Shown here: one piece after another, positions 12,820 through 14,864 of the stretch | How the letters are laid out: each line of letters begins with the position of its first letter | Numbering within the stretch: the stretch's first letter is position 1 | Origin: Deltaproteobacteria bacterium | GTDB taxonomy: Bacteria > Desulfobacterota > JAENJC01 | Length of the DNA: 14,864 nt | Direction of reading: 5' to 3' | NCBI GenBank assembly: GCA_016208525.1 | Contig: JACQYJ010000028.1 | Location: forward strand, 1-14,864 | The notes under the pieces: generated by a model | What the model was told of the DNA's origin: nothing | The model's database searches: none | The model's input: only the letters and a program-made list of their open reading frames with translations | Position numbers and translations under genes: made by a program

Positions 12820-14604
12820 TCACTCAACTATATTCACCTTTATCGAAAGCTCGTCCAACTGCCTCTTCCCGACCTTTGAAGGGGCATCTGTCATAAGGCA
12901 TGTCCCTTTTTGGGTCTTGGGGAACGCTATGACGTCCCTGATGGAGTCAGAGGCTGTTAGTATAGCAATAAGCCTGTCGAGTCCGAATGCTATCCCTCCA
13001 TGCGGCGGGGCGCCGAACTCAAGGGCCTCCAGGAGGAAACCGAACTTCGCCCTCCCCTCCTCTTCACTTATCCCAAGCATGGTAAAGATCAGAGACTGGA
13101 CGTCCTGGCGGTTGATCCTGATACTCCCCCCGCCTATCTCTGTGCCGTTCAGCACAAGATCGTAGGCCTTTGCCCTGGCCTTTTCAGGATGCTCCATAAT
13201 ATGCGGCATGTCCTCGTCCATAGGAGCGGTAAACGGGTGATGAACAGCTACATACCTCTTTTCCGCCTCGTCAAATTCAAGAAGAGGGAAATCTGTCACC
13301 CATAGGAAGTTAAATATGCCCTTGTCTATCAGTCCAAGCTTATGACCCAGATGCACCCTAAGCCTGCCGAGGAGCGTATTTGCAACCTTGCAGCTATCGG
13401 CAGCGAACAGGAGGAGATCGCCAATCTCAGCGCCTGACCTCTCGTTTACCCCCTTTATCTCATCCTCTGTAAGGAACTTTGCAATAGGCGACTGCCAGCC
13501 TTCTGCCGTCACCTTGACCCATGCAAGACCCTTTGCGCCGTGTGATCTGGCAAATTCTGTAAGGAGATCTATCTCTGCCCTGGAGATGGAACCGCCGCCC
13601 CTGACATTAATAACCTTCACAACCCCGCCCTTTGAAAGAGGGTCTGCAAAGACCTTAAATGAGGAGTTCTTCACCATATCGGATATATCCTTCAACTCCA
13701 TCCCGAACCTTGTATCCGGGGCATCAAGCCCGAACCTGTCAACCGCCTCTTTGTATGTGAGCCTTGAGAAAGGGGTGTCAGGTCTGACTCCCCTGGCCTC
13801 ATGGAAGACCTCTCCGATCATCTCCTCCATCAGCCCCATGATATCCTCCATCTCTATGAATGACATCTCTATATCTATCTGGGTGAACTCAGGCTGCCTG
13901 TCTGCCCTGAGATCTTCATCCCTGAAACACCTTACGACCTGATAATATTTATCAAACCCTGAAACCATCAGAATCTGCTTAAACAGTTGCGGTGACTGCG
14001 GGAGCGCATAGAACATACCTGGACTCATCCTGCTCGGGACAAGGAAGTCCCTTGCGCCTTCAGGCGTGCTCTTTGTGAGCATTGGCGTCTCTATCTCAAG
14101 GAAACCCGCCCCACTCAGAAATCCCCTGAGCTTCTGGACTACCTTGTGGCGCAGAATGATCTTGCTCTGGATAATCGGTCTCCTCAGATCCAGGTAACGG
14201 TATCTCAGCCTGAGGGTCTCTGCCGAATCAAGGTCGTCCTCTATTGCAAAGGGCGGAGTCTTAGATTCGTTAAGCACCTTAAGTGAATCGGCTACGACCT
14301 CTATCTCACCTGTCTTCAGATTGGGATTCACAGTCCCTTCCGGCCTCCTTGAGACCTTTCCCTTTATGGCTACGACAAACTCACTCCTGAGGGAATGGGC
14401 CTTTGCATGTGATGCAGCCCCGGATTCCGGGTTAAAAACGACCTGTGTAAGCCCTTCCCTGTCCCGAAGGTCTATAAATATGAGACCTCCGTGGTCCCTT
14501 CTCCTCTGTACCCAGCCCATTAGAAGAACATCCTTGTCAACATTTGAGGAATTAAGCTCTCCGCAATTGTGGCTCCTCTTCCATCCTTCCAGCGATTCTG
14601 CCAA
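12820..14604 (-). CDS. aspS: Aspartate--tRNA ligase (probably non-discriminating)
   Basis: This 594-residue class II synthetase is of the normal bacterial length. An N-terminal OB-fold anticodon domain contains WVQRRRDHGGLIFIDLRDRE. Motif 1/2 regions include RYRYLDLRR, FLEIETPMLTKSTPEGARDF, LPQSPQLFKQ and RCFRDEDLRADRQPEFTQID. The bacterial GAD insertion domain spans about residues 290-400. Motif 3 is GGIAFGLDRL. The start TTG 14604 is supported by GGAGGT just upstream. It attaches Asp to tRNA-Asp in the cytosol. H38 (RRRDHG) and the glycine-containing PEGTVNPN loop match the pattern reported for non-discriminating AspRS enzymes, where E. coli has Leu and Lys. It may therefore also charge tRNA-Asn for GatCAB transamidation. 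Unlike the neighbouring pho genes it shows no deletion. Confidence 0.95.
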   Translation of the reverse strand: MAESLEGWKRSHNCGELNSSNVDKDVLLMGWVQRRRDHGGLIFIDLRDREGLTQVVFNPESGAASHAKAHSLRSEFVVAIKGKVSRRPEGTVNPNLKTGEIEVVADSLKVLNESKTPPFAIEDDLDSAETLRLRYRYLDLRRPIIQSKIILRHKVVQKLRGFLSGAGFLEIETPMLTKSTPEGARDFLVPSRMSPGMFYALPQSPQLFKQILMVSGFDKYYQVVRCFRDEDLRADRQPEFTQIDIEMSFIEMEDIMGLMEEMIGEVFHEARGVRPDTPFSRLTYKEAVDRFGLDAPDTRFGMELKDISDMVKNSSFKVFADPLSKGGVVKVINVRGGGSISRAEIDLLTEFARSHGAKGLAWVKVTAEGWQSPIAKFLTEDEIKGVNERSGAEIGDLLLFAADSCKVANTLLGRLRVHLGHKLGLIDKGIFNFLWVTDFPLLEFDEAEKRYVAVHHPFTAPMDEDMPHIMEHPEKARAKAYDLVLNGTEIGGGSIRINRQDVQSLIFTMLGISEEEGRAKFGFLLEALEFGAPPHGGIAFGLDRLIAILTASDSIRDVIAFPKTQKGTCLMTDAPSKVGKRQLDELSIKVNIVE

Positions 14605-14634
14605 GATTACCTCCGAAAAATTTGTTATGGTTGG

Positions 14635-14663
14635 AATTTATCAGAAAGAAGGGGTTTAGACAA
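14635..14663 (-). promoter_or_regulatory. Weak candidate promoter for aspS
   Basis: On the minus strand TTGTCT (14658-14663) and TAAATT (14635-14640) are separated by exactly 17 bp. Each matches 4 of 6 consensus bases. A start near 14628 would leave a leader of about 24 nt. The support is modest. Confidence 0.3.
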
Positions 14664-14676
14664 TATCTTTTTCGAT

Positions 14677-14853
14677 TGAGCCTCTTGCAAAATGCTTCAT
14701 ATATGAGCCTCTTGCAAAAGTCCTTAACCACAGGTACACCGAGAAAAGATGAGAGGCACAGAGGACAAAATTATAATATTTAAGAAAAACCTCTGTGTTT
14801 CTCTGATTAATCTCCGTGAACTCTGTGGTTCAAATAGTTTTGCAATTGCCTCA
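14677..14853. repeat. Composite repeat: GAGCCTCTTGCAAAA termini around a CACAGAG inverted repeat (copy 2)
   Basis: TGAGCCTCTTGCAAAA occurs twice in direct orientation (14677-14692 and 14704-14719). An imperfect inverted copy, TTTTGCAATTGCCTCAT, lies at 14838-14853. Inside are CACAGAG-type arms at 14726-14763 (ACCACAGGTACACCGAG, GAGGCACAGAGG) and about 14790-14829 (CCTCTGTGTTTCTCTG, CTCTGTGGT). The loop is AT-rich with no coding. The layout suggests one small element nested in another. Nothing else is seen upstream of aspS to the window end. Confidence 0.75.
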
Positions 14854-14864
14854 TATTTAACCAC

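Noticed and set aside
12812..13942. Long open frames on the plus strand opposite aspS
   Set aside because: They are antisense shadows of the strongly conserved aspS coding sequence and have no ribosome sites or recognisable domains.
1..14864. tRNA, rRNA or CRISPR loci
   Set aside because: No cloverleaf with conserved TTC-type arms, no rRNA-like stretch and no regularly spaced direct repeats were seen on either strand.

Overview
The window looks like a chromosomal segment of a diderm (Gram-negative) bacterium. The evidence is an outer-membrane phosphate porin, a lipoprotein with a lipobox and a PstSCAB importer. GC is middling, and AGG (Arg) and ATA (Ile) codons are frequent. With the dense palindromic repeats, this suggests Nitrospirota or a deltaproteobacterial-type lineage, but the assignment is an inference and is not proven by any marker here.

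Layout. Positions 1-3236 hold the 3' part of a divergent methionine adenosyltransferase (metK), a short CBS/MgtE-type Mg2+ transporter, a DUF3562-like protein joined abruptly to the C-terminal part of a diacylglycerol-kinase-like gene, and a PAP2 phosphatase. Positions 3237-4397 hold an MGDG-synthase-type glycosyltransferase, broken by a 129-bp MITE-like element and by a single-base frameshift. Positions 4483-11095 are a phosphate-starvation (Pho) island. A PhoB-box promoter leads into a small lipoprotein and an OprO/OprP-type porin. A second PhoB-box promoter leads into pstS, pstC, pstA, pstB and phoU. Positions 11213-12778 hold the remains of phoB and phoR. Convergent to them is an intact aspS (12820-14604, minus strand), followed by a repeat-rich tail.

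How the genes work together. The porin moves phosphate across the outer membrane, PstS captures it in the periplasm and PstCAB imports it. PhoU, PhoB and PhoR would normally sense and regulate this. Both Pho promoters have the same layout: two 7-bp half-sites at 11-bp pitch, a 10-nt spacer, then a -10 hexamer. The transport genes are intact, but every signalling gene is damaged: phoU lacks its second conserved motif, phoB loses most of its DNA-binding domain, phoR loses its N-terminus, and phoR has a further gap between the G1 and G2 boxes.

The most notable non-genic signal is the repeat content. At least five palindromic or inverted-repeat families sit at or inside gene 3' ends, often supplying the stop codon. 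Heptanucleotide tandem repeats lie in frame inside phoR and the pstS signal peptide. One join, inside the DUF3562/dagK region, coincides with a 14-nt match to the Illumina adapter. That join, and perhaps some other deletions, could therefore be assembly artefacts.
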